64,000 bases of DNA from Manihot esculenta (lineage: Eukaryota > Streptophyta > Magnoliopsida > Malpighiales > Euphorbiaceae). This document shows positions 1 through 10,888 of the stretch, in pieces (position 1 is the stretch's first letter; each line of letters begins with the position of its first letter). The translations under genes were made by a program, and so were the position numbers. The stretch covers positions 5,598,662 to 5,662,661 of the forward strand of contig NC_035161.2 of the NCBI RefSeq assembly GCF_001659605.2, in the 5' to 3' direction. The notes beneath the pieces are model-generated. The model saw only the letters and a program-made list of their open reading frames with translations, had not been told where the DNA came from and made no database searches.

Positions 1-3000
1 GAGCTACCTGCTCCAGAAACACGGGTGTCACTCTCATCTGAGCCACTAAGGCACCTGTGCCAGACAACTCCAACTGTAATCCCTCACTCATAAGTCTGTT
101 GGAACTCCTTCACCACCGGCCTCCTCTCTGCTGAAATATGGGATAGACTGCCGAGTGATTTCCGGCTTAGGGCGTCTGCCACAACATTCGCCTTACCCGG
201 ATGGTACTGAATCTTGCAATCATAGTCACTCAACAGCTCTACCCATCTCCTCTGCCTCAAGTTCAGTTCTCTGACTCAGGATGTACTGCAGGCTCTTATG
301 ATCTGTGAAGATCTCACATTTTACCCATAAAGGTAATGCCTCCACATCTTGAGTGCAAAGATCACTGCTGCCATCTCTAGGTCATGTGTGGGGTAATTCA
401 GCTCATGCTTCTTCAGCTGCCTAGAAGCATAAGCGATCACCCTCTCATTCTGCATTAGCACACACCCAGTCCCACACGGGACGCATCACAATATACTGAG
501 AAGTCATCATCACTTTTGGCAGAGCTAACACCGGTGCTGAAGTCAACCTCCTCTTAAGCTCCTCAAAGCTTTCCTCACACTGATCGGTCCATATGAACTT
601 CTGATTCTTCTTTGTCAATTTGGTCATAGGAGCAGCAATCTTTGAGAAGTCCTGAACGAACCTCCTGTAGTAACCTGCTAAAACCCAGAAAACTCTTGAT
701 CTCGGTCACTGTGGTGGGTCTAGGCCAGTTAGCTACAGCCTCTACCTTCTTGGGGTCTACTTCAATACCCTGTTCTGACACAATGTGCCCCAAGAATGAA
801 ATGCTCCTAAGCCAAAACTCACACTTGGAGAACTTGGCATACAAGCCATGCTCTCTCAAGGTCTGCAAAACTGTCCTCAGGTGATGGGCATGCTCCTCTG
901 CATTTCTGGAATACACTAAGATATCGTCTATGAAGACAATAACGAAGTGATCCAGATACTGACTGAATACTCTGTTCATGAGGTCCATGAATGCTGCAGG
1001 GGCGTTGGTCAACCCAAACGGCATCACAAGGAACTCATAGAGCCCATACCTGGTCCTGAAAGCTGTCTTCGGTACATCTTCATTCCTTAACCTCAACTGA
1101 TGGTACCCTGATCTCAGATCTATTTTGGAGAAACAACCTGCTCCTGCTAGCTGGTCGAATAGATCGTCGATCCTCGGCAAAGGGTACTTGTTCTTGGTAG
1201 TGACCTTGTTCAACTGTCTGTAGTCGATACAAAGTCTGAGGGATCCATCCTTCTTCCTCACAAACAAAACCGGAGCACCCCAAGGTGAAGTACTCGGTCG
1301 GATGAAACCCTTATCTACCAGCTCTTGCAACTGTTCCTTCAGTTCTTTCAATTCAGCTGGTGCCATCCTGTAGGGAGGAATAGAGATCGGTCTGGTACCA
1401 GGCATTAACTCAATCTCGAACTCTATCTCCCTAGCAGGTGGTAACCCTGGTAGCTCATCTGGGAAAACATCTAAGAACTCACTCACCACAGGCACTGAGG
1501 CGGGCTCTCTGACATGACTATCTAACTCCCTCACATGAGCTAGAAACCCCTGACATCCCCTCCTAAGCAACCTACGAGCCTGAAGAGCTGAGATCAGGCC
1601 TCTAGGTGTACCCCTCTTGTCTCCTCTGAAGACGACTTCTGACCCATCCTGATCTCTGAATCTGACTACCTTGTCTCTACAGTCCAAGGTAGCACCATGG
1701 GTCGATAACCAATCCATCCCTAGAATGACGTCAAAATCTGTCAAATCTAGAACCACGAGGTCGGCGGAAAGGCATCTTCCCTCTATGAAAACTGGACTAC
1801 ATTGGCAGACTGCCTCTGCCACTGACGGGTCACACTTGGGTCCACTGACCCATAGGGGACACTCTAACCCAGAGACCATCAATCCTACCCTCTCCACGAC
1901 TCTCGGAGCAATAAAAGAATGAGATGCACCCGGGTCCATTAAGGCATACACATCGGAACAACCAATGATGAGATTACCTGCCACCACGGTGTTGGATGTG
2001 TTGGCCTCCTGCTGAGTCATAGTGAAGATCCGTGCCGGAGCTGATGGACCTTCACCTCTGTATCCTGCTGATGAAGAGGCTGACCCTCTCCCTCTGCCTC
2101 TGTCACTGGCCTGTGTTGCGGCTGGAGCTACTGGCTGCACCACACTGCCGGAGGCTGTCTGCTGAGACGGTGCTGCAAAGGCTGCTCTAGGACAATCTCG
2201 AGCCAAATGACCCGCATGTCCGCATCTGAAACATGTGTTTGTCCCTGCCAGACATACTCCCTTGTGTGGTCTCCCACATCTCATACATGCTGTAACCTCT
2301 GCGCCAGAGCTTGAGCCACTGCCTAAACCCAGACCTGACTTGATCTTGTTCCAGAACTTATTCTTCTTAGATTTTCTGTGGCCTCTGTCCCACTTCTTAC
2401 TGCCTGCAACTGCTGCACTCAGAGAAGAAGAGTCTAACCTTTCCCCACCTGGGGTCTTGGATCCAGAAGACTGTGCCACTGACTGTTTTACCTTCCCCTC
2501 AACGACAGCACTAGCCTCCATTCTCCTAGCCATATCCACTATGGCATGGAAACTCTCCCTCTCTGCTGACTGTATCAAAGAGGAATACCTGGAGTGCAGC
2601 CTCATAATATATCTCCTTGACTTCTTTTGATCTGTGTCCAAATTCTGCCCAGCATATGGTAACAACTCCAGGAACCGGTCTGTGTACTCCTCCACACTCA
2701 TCTGATCAGTCTGCCTCAACTGCTCGAATTCTATCATCTTCTGCTCTCTAGAGCTCTCAGGGAAAGCCCATCCTGCAAACTCATTTGCGAACTCCTCCCA
2801 GGACATACTATCCGCTCTCGGGTTCACATAGTTCTTAAACCAACCACGTGCCTTCTTGCACTCTAGTGTGAACCCAGCCATCTGAATGGCTCTACTGTCA
2901 TCAGCCCCTATCTCATCTGTAATAGTCTTGACCCTGCTCAGATACTCAAATGGGTCATCACCTGCTCTGTACTGGGGAGCACCCAACTTCATGTAATCGG

Positions 3001-3565
3001 TCATCTTGACCTTGCTCCCTCCAGATGAGGTAGGTTTGGGTACTTGTATTTCCGGGACAGTAGGTACTGGTGGTGGTGGAGGTGCAACATCCCCTGGGAT
3101 AGGGTTTGCTGTACCTTGATAGGGAGGTGGAGGTGGGTACATGGGGTACTGAGAGTATGGTGGGTATGGCATATGTGGAGGATAAGGGCTAAAACTGGGG
3201 TAATCCGATGTATCTCCCATCGAATACCCTGGATGGTGTGAATAGGGTGGGTAGTGATGTGGCTGGACATAACTCGAGGCCTGAGTGCCTCCTTCTGATT
3301 CTCCCATGCCCTCTTCCGGCATGCTCACACCGAGACTGCCATCCCTCCTCTGATCTACTTCCATATCCTCGGACATTCCTCCCTGCACTGTTCCCCTTAC
3401 TGATCTGCTTCTACCCAGATCCAAAGACCTTCTAGGGTCTCTAGCTACTCTGTCTCTGTTGGACCTACTGGACATTGCCCTAGGCAATGCTGGAGGACGG
3501 GCATCAGTGCCCTCGTCCTGAGGTGGCACTCCAGTCAATCGTGCAGATCGACGAGTTCCTCTCAT
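1..3565 (-). pseudogene. gag-pol of element 1: gag, protease and RT in one frame, RNase H frameshifted
   Basis: I place the start at 3565, where the peptide [12 protein letters not shown] begins; element 2 has the same N-terminus at 8430, and an upstream in-frame ATG at 3601 is not shared. The frame is open from 3565 to about 690. It encodes a Pro/Tyr-rich gag N-terminus, the gag capsid-like domain (FKNYVNPR...FAGWAFP), a CX2CX4HX4C zinc knuckle (near 2180-2230), a retropepsin-like protease whose motif reads DPGAS (near 1930) and RT with the YxDD-type motif FIDD (near 925). A 1-bp insertion near 676-694 shifts the frame. Further small indels relative to element 4 occur near 512, 465, 327 and 270, so RNase H (1-690) is broken. 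Integrase would lie left of the window. Confidence 0.88.
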
Positions 3566-3573
3566 TCTATCTT

Positions 3574-3583
3574 CTGAAAAAAC
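3574..3583 (-). promoter_or_regulatory. candidate 3' splice acceptor just upstream of gag (element 1)
   Basis: On the minus strand a T-rich tract ends in TTTTTTCAG, with AG at 3575-3574, eight bases before the gag ATG at 3565. Element 2 has the same arrangement (TGTTTTTCAG, AG at 8439-8438, before ATG 8430). The context fits a plant 3' splice site that would join a leader exon to gag. This is inference from sequence context and conservation only. Confidence 0.45.
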
Positions 3584-3820
3584 AGCACATAGTACAAGCA
3601 ATTATTAGCATCATATGGTTCATGTGGAAACACATGAACCCTCATCACATACATAACATCACATCATAGCATTTATGCACATGCATATCATCATGGCATA
3701 TCATATCATCATATAGACAGGACTCTACATCCTATCCTAGTGGACATGATTTTCCTAGTGTGCTTGACCTTCTAGAACATCTATGAGCCCGACACTCTAG
3801 GTCCGACCATATGAACCTAG

Positions 3821-3833
3821 GGCTCTGATACCA
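3821..3833 (-). other. primer binding site, tRNA-iMet type (element 1)
   Basis: Read on the minus strand, TGGTATCAGAGCC lies three bases after the LTR end. It matches the 3' end complement of plant initiator tRNA-Met, the usual primer of plant Ty3/gypsy elements, and it fixes both the element's orientation and the 5' identity of the neighbouring LTR. Confidence 0.9.
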
Positions 3834-3836
3834 CTC

Positions 3837-6026
3837 TGTAACGACCCGGAAATCCAACCCGTTACCGGCGCTAGGATCCAGATCGGCTTAAGGCCGCCGG
3901 GACCCGTAGCAAGCCTACATACCTCCTGTAAACCTGTGGAATCCCATACATAACAACATATACATGATCTGTAAAAATTTTCTTTTTTTTCTCTTATCCA
4001 AGCAAAACCTGTGCATGCACAAAATCATACATAAACCCCACACTGGAGTCCTCATCAAATACTCCAATGGGGTATCATCATCATACATATCAGCTTGGAT
4101 AATCATGGTCATTAACATCATTACTCGTTAAATATTCTGTACATAATGGGGACTCACACACCTCTAGGTCAAGCACTACTATAATCCTCAATACATCATC
4201 AAATCATTCATTACATTACATGGTCATAAATACTCATTACATCATGTTCATGTCCACTACTATCTATTACAACATACATGACTTAACTTCACTCTAGCCG
4301 ACTTCCTGATCTATCCTGTACCTGCAACTCTGGGGATAAAGGGAGTGGGGTGAGCTACTAGAGCCCAGTGAGCAGAATAATAAAACATCAATTTAAATCA
4401 TGCTTTCATGTATGCGCCATAACACAAACATTTCACAACAAGGATGAACTTGTCACCATTTAGCCCCTACCTTTCTTACTTATACATGCCGGGGGCGTAG
4501 AGCCGTAGCAGGCACACCCGGACTTCCATAATCTATCATAATGCCAGGGGCGTAGAGCCGTAGCAGGCACACCTGGACTCACATAGGCTATCATGACATA
4601 CAAGGGCTAATGGATCATTCAACATTCATCCACATCAACAACAAAGTATGCAATGCAACATATTCGTGAATTCTAATGCAAACAACCTAATATATCTCAT
4701 GGCATTCATGATGCGTGAATCATGCTAAAACATTTCATTAATTTGCTTTAAAACTTAAAGTTTATTCCACTCACCTCTGGCTAGCTCTGAAGAGACTCTG
4801 AAGCAGCTGGCTCACTGCTGGGGGTCTCGGTTCCTCGGGTCCGAACCTACACAGGTGGACTCAAATGAGGGACCAAACATACATGAATATGACTCTAAAA
4901 TACTCCTCAAAAACCCCCTAAAACATCCTGAAAACATCACATGAAAACATGCAAGAAATGGCTGAACAGGGCACTTTCGGCGGCAGGTTCGGTGGCCGAA
5001 AGTCCCTCTGCAGCCGAAAGTCCCTCTGCAGCCGAAAGTCATGCAGGTTCGGCGGCACTTTCGGCGGCCGAACCTCCCAGACAGAGACGAAACTTGAGTT
5101 TCGGGGGCAGGCTTCGGCAGCCGAAACTGCCTCCACAAGGGGGTTCGGCGGCCGAAAGTCACTTCGGCGGCCAAACCTGAGTTTCTGCCGAAGGGCAGAA
5201 ACTTGGCTCCCTTGTGTCCACAGCCTCCAAAACGCCTCAAAACATGCATAAACTTGTTTCTACACATGCATACACATCATACATCACACCTAGGGGTCTC
5301 AAACTACAATATACCCCAACTACAACACTTCAAACAACACATTTCCAACATACATTGTTCAAATCACAACATAAACCCATAAACCTAACAACAAGCCTAA
5401 ACATGCATTCTACCCCATCAACTTGCATAAAACCTTCATAAAACATAAAAGAAGCATAGATCGAAGCTTACCTCTTGAAGATCGAGAGGAAGAACGACCC
5501 TAGCTCGGAAAATGGAGGGATTTAGCTCCAAGACTTCCAAGCTCCAAACTTGCTTAAAAACACTCAAAAACTTTTGTGGAACTTTAAAACTCAAAGAAAA
5601 TGGTGGGGATTGAAGGAAAAACACAAGATTTGGGAGAGGGAGGTCGGAAGCTCGCTGTGGCCGAAAATGGGAGAAAACTCTCCCATTTCGGCTAAGTGCC
5701 CCTTTTATAGGTGGCTGGCCAGGCCACGTTCGGGGGCCGAAAAGTGCCTCCGCATGCATGCAAGGTTCGGCGGCCGAACCTGCATTTCCCTCACTCAAAA
5801 TTTTCGGGCGCCTAAAGTCCCTCCGAAAGCATGCATGTTCGGCGGGCGAACCTGGGTTTTCCTCCGAAGATTGTTCATGCAAAAACTCATTTAATTCTTA
5901 CTTAAAAACATGAAATACATGAAAACATTTCATAAAATCATAGTTTTACCCTTCTAGAGGTTTCCGACAACCGAGGTCCCACAGGACGGTAGGGATTCCG
6001 ATACCAGAATCTAGCCGGGTATTACA
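3837..6026 (-). repeat. 5' LTR of element 1 (2190 bp)
   Basis: Bounded by TGTAACGACC (plus-strand left edge) and GGGTATTACA (right edge), i.e. TG...CA on either strand. Minus-strand order: TATA box at 5701-5710; splice-donor-like AAGAG|GTAAG with the junction at 5472|5471; GC-rich palindrome block 4975-5180; acceptor-like TGTGTAG at 4852-4847; a 72-nt putative exon 4846-4775 ending CCAGAG|GTGAGT; a two-unit hairpin array 4488-4578; the palindrome TGTGCATGCACA at 4010-4021. A second palindrome block (about 5725-5860) lies upstream of the TATA box. Short ORFs inside the GC-rich blocks are not considered coding. Confidence 0.92.
5701..5710 (-). promoter_or_regulatory. LTR TATA box (element 1)
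   Basis: The minus strand reads CTATAAAAGG in the context GCCACCTATAAAAGG. The same block recurs in LTRs 2, 3, 4 and 5 (near 10613-10621, 15093-15101, 56673-56681 and 62054-62062) but was not found in the solo LTR 49979-52225. Transcription would start near 5675, leaving a U3 of only about 350 bp and a transcribed LTR part of about 1.8 kb. Confidence 0.7.
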
Positions 6027-8430
6027 GAAACAACCTGCTCCAGCTAGCTGGTCGAACAGATCATCAATCCTAGGTAGAGGATACCTGTTCTTGGTAGTGA
6101 CCTTGTTCAACTTCTGTAGTCGATACAAAGTCTGAGGGATCCATCCTTCTTTCTGACAAACAGTACTGGAGTACCCCAAGGTGAGGTACTAGGGCGGATG
6201 AAACCCTTATCTACCAATTCCTGCAACTGTTCTTTCAACTCCTTTAACTCTGCTGGTGCCATCCTGTAGGAAGGAATAGAGATAGGTCTGGTATTAGGCA
6301 ACAATTCTATTCCAAACTCTATCTCCCTACCAGGCGGTAGTCCTGGAAGTTCGTCTAGGAAAACATCTAGAAACTCTCGGACTACTGGTATCGAAGCTGG
6401 TTCCCTAACCTGTCTGTCTAGCTCTCTCACATGAGCTAGAAACCCCTGACAACCCCTCCTAAGCAAACGACGAGCTTGAAGGGCTGAAATCAAACCTCTG
6501 GATGTACCTCTCCTGTCTCCCCTGAAGACACACTCTGACCCATCCTGGTCTCTGAAACTCACTACCTTCTCTCTACAGTCCAAGGTAGCACTATATGCAG
6601 ATAGCCAATCCATCCCTAGAATGACATCAAAATCTATCAAGTCTAGAACCACAAGGTTAGCTGGAAGGCATCTACACTCTATGAACACTGGACTGAAACA
6701 ACAGACTGACGCTACCACTGATGGGTCACACTTGGGTCCACTGACCCAGAGAGGATACTCTAACTCAGAAATGATCAAACCCAATCTCTCTATGGCTCTC
6801 GACGCAATAAAGGAATGAGAAGCACCGGGGTCCATCAAAGCATACACATCTGAACACCCAATGATGAGATTACCTGACACCACTGTGTTCGATGTGTTCG
6901 CCTCCTCCTGTGTCACAGTGAAAATCCGTGCTGGGGCTACCGGATTTCCACCTCAGGAACCTGCTGCTGAAGTAGAGGCTGACCCTCTCCCTCTACCTCT
7001 GCCACTACTTTGAGGCACGGCTGGAGCTGCTGGCTGTACTACACTGCCTGAACTCATCTACTGGGATGGTGCAAAAGTCACCTGCGGACATTCCCGAGCA
7101 AAATGCCCTTCCTGTCCACATTTATAAGAAGCTGAAGATCCCAACTGACAAGCTCCCTTATGTGGTCTCCCACATCTCCTACATACTGGACTGCTTGCGC
7201 CAGAGCTTGAGCCACTACCCATTCCCAGACCAGACTTGACTTTACTCCAGAACTTATTCTTTGTTCCTTTTGCCTTTTCCCATCTTTTGCTGCCTGAAGT
7301 TCCTACATTAGGGGCCTTAGAACCCGAAGCCTGTGCCGTTGACTGTCTCTGAATATTGGCATTTGCTTCCATTTTCCTGGCTGCATCCACTATAGAGTGG
7401 AAACTCTCCTTCTCTGCTGGAAGAATCAAGGAAGAATACCTGGGATGCAATCTCATAGTATATCTCCTTGCCTTCTTCTGATCAGTATCATAGGCCTGAC
7501 CCACGTACTGAAGCAAATCCAGGAATTTATCTGTGAATTCATCAACACTCATCTCATCCGTTTGTCGCAACTGTTCAAATTCTATGATTTTCATCTCCCT
7601 GGAGCTATCAGGAAAAGCCCACCCTGCAAACTCATTGGCAAACTCTCCCCATGACATACTGTCCAACCTGGGCTCCATATAGTTCTTGAACCATTCTCTG
7701 GCTTTCTTACATTTCAGTGTGAACCCCGCCATCTCAATGGCTCTACTATCATCAGCTCCCAATTCACTGGTTATCATCCTAACTGATTTGAGGTATTCAA
7801 ATGGATCATCTCCCGTGTTGTATTTGGGCGCATCCAATTTCAAGTACTCTGTCATTTGCACCTTACCTCCAGATGAGCTAGGTTGATGTCTTTGGGCAAC
7901 AGGAGCTACTGGTTCTGGTTGTGGTGGTGGAGGTACTGGTTCATTTAACTCTGGATGTGCTGCATTTGGATGGGTAGGGGAAGATGGATACATAGGATAT
8001 GGTGGGTAATAATGAGGATAAGGCATATATGGCATGTAAGTAGAATATGGGACAAAACTAGAGTACTCCGACATACCTCCCATCGGATACCCTGGGTCTT
8101 GAGGAAAGGCTGGATAACCAAACCCCGAGGCCTGAGCGCCTCCCTGAGACTCTCCCATACCTTCGTCAGATCTGCCTACACCCATGCTTTCATCTACTGA
8201 CTGATCAACCTCTATAGCCTCCCTCACTTCCTCTGATCTCCTTCCTCTGATCTCCCTCCTCTAGCTGTTCCTCTTCTACTCTCGTCTACAGACATTCTAG
8301 GGTCTATTGACGTACCTTCCCTGCTAGATCTTTGAGACCTTGCCCTTGGCAATGCAGGAGGACGAGCAGCTGTTCTCTCACTATCTGGTGGGACTCCAGT
8401 CAGTCGAGCTGATCGACGAGTTCCTCTCAT
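6027..8430 (-). pseudogene. gag-protease-RT remnant of element 2
   Basis: Starts with [12 protein letters not shown] at 8430. Reading continues to about 8230, where a frameshift leads into the long gag frame 8227-7058 (capsid-like domain and zinc knuckle). A TAG at 7058-7060 stands where elements 1 and 4 have CAG, and a TGA at 6953-6955 replaces a conserved Arg. The protease (DPGAS motif near 6830) and the start of RT are in the frame 6916-6107. A 1-bp deletion near 6116 breaks the frame after CIDYR. The coding region stops at 6027 because element 1 inserted there. Confidence 0.87.
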
Positions 8431-8625
8431 CTTACCTCTGAAAAACAACACATATCACAACACATAACTAACTCATATAACAATAAAGCACATGCATAAA
8501 CCATAGCATCAAATAGACAGGACGCAATATCCTATCCTAGTGGACATGATTTCCTATTGTGCTCGACCACCTCTAACCGCTATGAGCCCGACATTCTCTC
8601 TATAGGTCCGATCATTTGAACCTTG

Positions 8626-8638
8626 GGCTCTGATACCA
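8626..8638 (-). other. primer binding site, tRNA-iMet type (element 2)
   Basis: The minus strand reads TGGTATCAGAGCC three bases from the LTR end at 8642, the same arrangement as in element 1. Confidence 0.88.
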
Positions 8639-8641
8639 ATC

Positions 8642-10888
8642 TGTAACGACCGCAAAAAGGATCGTCACCGGCTTAAGGCTTCAGATCGGCTTAAGGCCGC
8701 CAGAACCCGTAGCAAGCTTGCTATACTCTCTGAATACCTGTAAAATCTCATACATGGTCATACATAAATAAAAACTGTTCTCTGGACCAAGACTTAACCT
8801 GTGCATGCACTATCTCTGTACTCTGTACCCCTGACTAGAGCTTGCTCTAGATGGGTTAATTCATACTTGTTAAGCCTGGTTTCACATACTCTGTCAAATA
8901 GTTATATAAACAGACCATGTATACAAAAGCTTTACAACACAAAAAGAACTAAGTCAAGCACAATGCTAACTTTATACACAACTGGTACATCTCTTCAAGT
9001 TTACATGTCCACAATATTCTATTACACAACTCTTCTCTCTTCCTATACTCTGCTGGACTTCCCCTGTATACTGTACACTGAACCTGCAAGATTGGGGTTA
9101 AGGGAGTGGGATGAGCTTTATAGCCCAGTGAGTAGAACAGTAAAACAAGTCATTAACACATGATCTTATGGAATGCATCATATCACAGACAAGCCACATC
9201 AAGGGTAAACCTGTCACCATATAGTCCCAGTAACTGTTCCGTGCCAAGCCGTAGACTGGGGTTCTGGTCTTCCTGTATTGTATATGTATACGTGTATATA
9301 ACACCTGTACTTACCATTTGCCAAGGCGTAGATTGGGCACCTGGTCTTGACTATACCTGCCAGGCCGTAGAATGGGGTCCTGGACTTTACTATACTTGCC
9401 AGGCCGTAGAATGGGGTCCTGGACTTCCTGTCTGGAACTATTGGATCATTCAGCATTCACCCACATTAACAAGTAAGTATGCAATGCAACATCTTTGTGA
9501 ATTCTAATGCAATCACCCTATTGCATAATCATGGTGCATGAAATATGCTAAAAGCATTCAATGTCTCAATTAAAACGAGTATTAAGGTTAGTTCCACTCA
9601 CCTCTGGCTATCTGGACTGACTCTGCAGGCTCTGTAAACGCTGGAGCAGTACTCACTGCTGCTCTCTCTGGTTCCTCTGGTCTGTGCCTACATAGATGGA
9701 CTCAAATGAGGGACCAAACTAGCTTATGAACAACTCTATGAAACTCCCCAAGAATCCCCTTAAACTCACTCAAACATTCATGCAAAGCATGCAAAGGAAG
9801 GCTGGACAGGACACTTTCGGCGGCAGGTTCGACGGCCGAAAGTCCTCTCCAGAGCCGAAACTCATGCACCTTCGGCAGTCGAATCTCAACTTTCGGCAGC
9901 CGAACCCTTTCGGGGGCAAGTTTCGAGGGCTGAAAGGCACTCCAGAGACGAAAGTCTCTAACCTTCGGGGGCATCTTCGGCGGTCGAAACTCCCCTCCAG
10001 AGCCGAAATTCTAAAGGCTTGGGGGCAAGCTTAGGCAACCGAAGCCACCTCCTCAGCACCTTCGGCGGTCGAACCATTCTTCGGCGGCCGAAGCTGGGTT
10101 CATCAACAAGGCAGAACCTTGCTCTGCCTCACGCCAAAAAGCACCAATCTTCCTCCAACTCAAACACCTCAACTCCTCAACATGCATATACCCAAGTATA
10201 TGCTCAAAGGGGTCAGAAACTACCTTAAAACCCCAACAACACAAAACATATAACACATATACAAGCTTTTCTTACAAAAATATCAAAAACCTCTCTTTTA
10301 CCCTAATCATGCAACTCTCTCCCAAAACCTCATAAAACCTTTATAAATCATGAAAACAAGCTCAGGATCTTCACTTACCTCTTGAAACCAAGAAGATGAA
10401 CGATCCTAACGTGGAGTTTTGGAGCAACTCTCCTTCAAACTCTCCAAACTTCACCACTTTGTGTTTTTAGCTCAAAACCTTCACAAGACCATAAAAATCA
10501 AACAAACCTTTGCATGATTTGATGAAAACAGGAAGAAAACGTAAGAAGGTCAGGGTCTCACCTCATAAAGTGAAAGAAAACGGCAATACTTATCCTTTCA
10601 ACCGATTGAGGGCCTTTTATAGGTGGCTGGCCAGACCACCTTCGGCGGCCACACGTGAAACCGAAAGCCATGCATGTTCGGCGGCCGAATGTCACCTTCG
10701 GCGGCCGAACCTGGCTTTTCTGCCTTGGTTCTTTTCTTGCAAAAACTCTTTTCATTTTAGCCTAAAACCAGTAAAACATACGACATTACTTTAGAAAAAC
10801 ATAAATCTTACCCTTCTAGAGAAGTCCGACATCCTGGATTCCACCGGACGATAGGAATTCTGATGCCGGACTCTAGCCGGGTATTACA
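8642..10888 (-). repeat. 5' LTR of element 2 (2247 bp)
   Basis: Edges TGTAACGACC (8642) and GGGTATTACA (10888). Minus-strand features in order: TATA near 10613-10621; donor-like TCAAGAG|GTAAGT near 10376; palindrome block about 9810-10095; acceptor-like TATGTAG ending at 9688; putative 86-nt exon 9687-9602 ending CCAGAG|GTGAGT; four-unit hairpin array about 9243-9425 with units of the form GCCAGGCCGTAGAATGGGG then TCCTGG. It groups by eye with the solo LTR 49979-52225 rather than with LTR 1. Confidence 0.9.

Larger units (their letters stand above)
1..6026 (-). mobile_element. Ty3/gypsy element 1 (chromovirus-like), 5' part; innermost of a three-level nest
   Basis: Seen on the minus strand in order: 5' LTR 3837-6026, initiator-Met PBS 3821-3833, gag-protease-RT reading frame from 3565 down, then a frameshifted RNase H region running off the window at base 1. 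The right edge (6026/6027) abuts, in mid-codon context, the reverse transcriptase of another copy of the same family, so this element inserted into element 2. Its 3' LTR and the second target-site copy lie left of the window. The 5 bp next to the LTR are GAAAC (6027-6031). Confidence 0.9.
6027..10888 (-). mobile_element. Ty3/gypsy element 2, middle level of the nest (5' part)
   Basis: Minus-strand element with 5' LTR 8642-10888, PBS 8626-8638 and gag-pol fragments 8430 down to 6027. It is cut inside the RT, between the residues AGCF and SKID, by insertion of element 1; the rest of its pol and its 3' LTR must lie left of the window. Its right edge abuts gag sequence of element 3 on the opposite strand, with ATGGG (10889-10893) as the presumed target duplication. 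Confidence 0.87.

Noticed and set aside
4975..5180. CRISPR-like array of regularly repeated GC-rich palindromes
   Set aside because: Spacing is irregular, repeats are short and variable, the host is a plant genome, and the block recurs at the same place in every LTR.
4812..5267. Overlapping long ORFs on both strands inside the LTRs (also at 15481-15935, 55947-56279, 61178-61713)
   Set aside because: They come from the GC-rich palindrome blocks, which lack stop codons in most frames. They overlap each other on both strands and are not conserved as peptides among LTRs.
3837..10888. LTRs 3837-6026 and 8642-10888 as the two LTRs of one element with the coding part 6027-8430 between them
   Set aside because: The coding part ends in the middle of RT with no RNase H, integrase or polypurine tract before 6027, and each LTR has its own PBS on its left side. 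Two nested 5' LTRs explain the order better.
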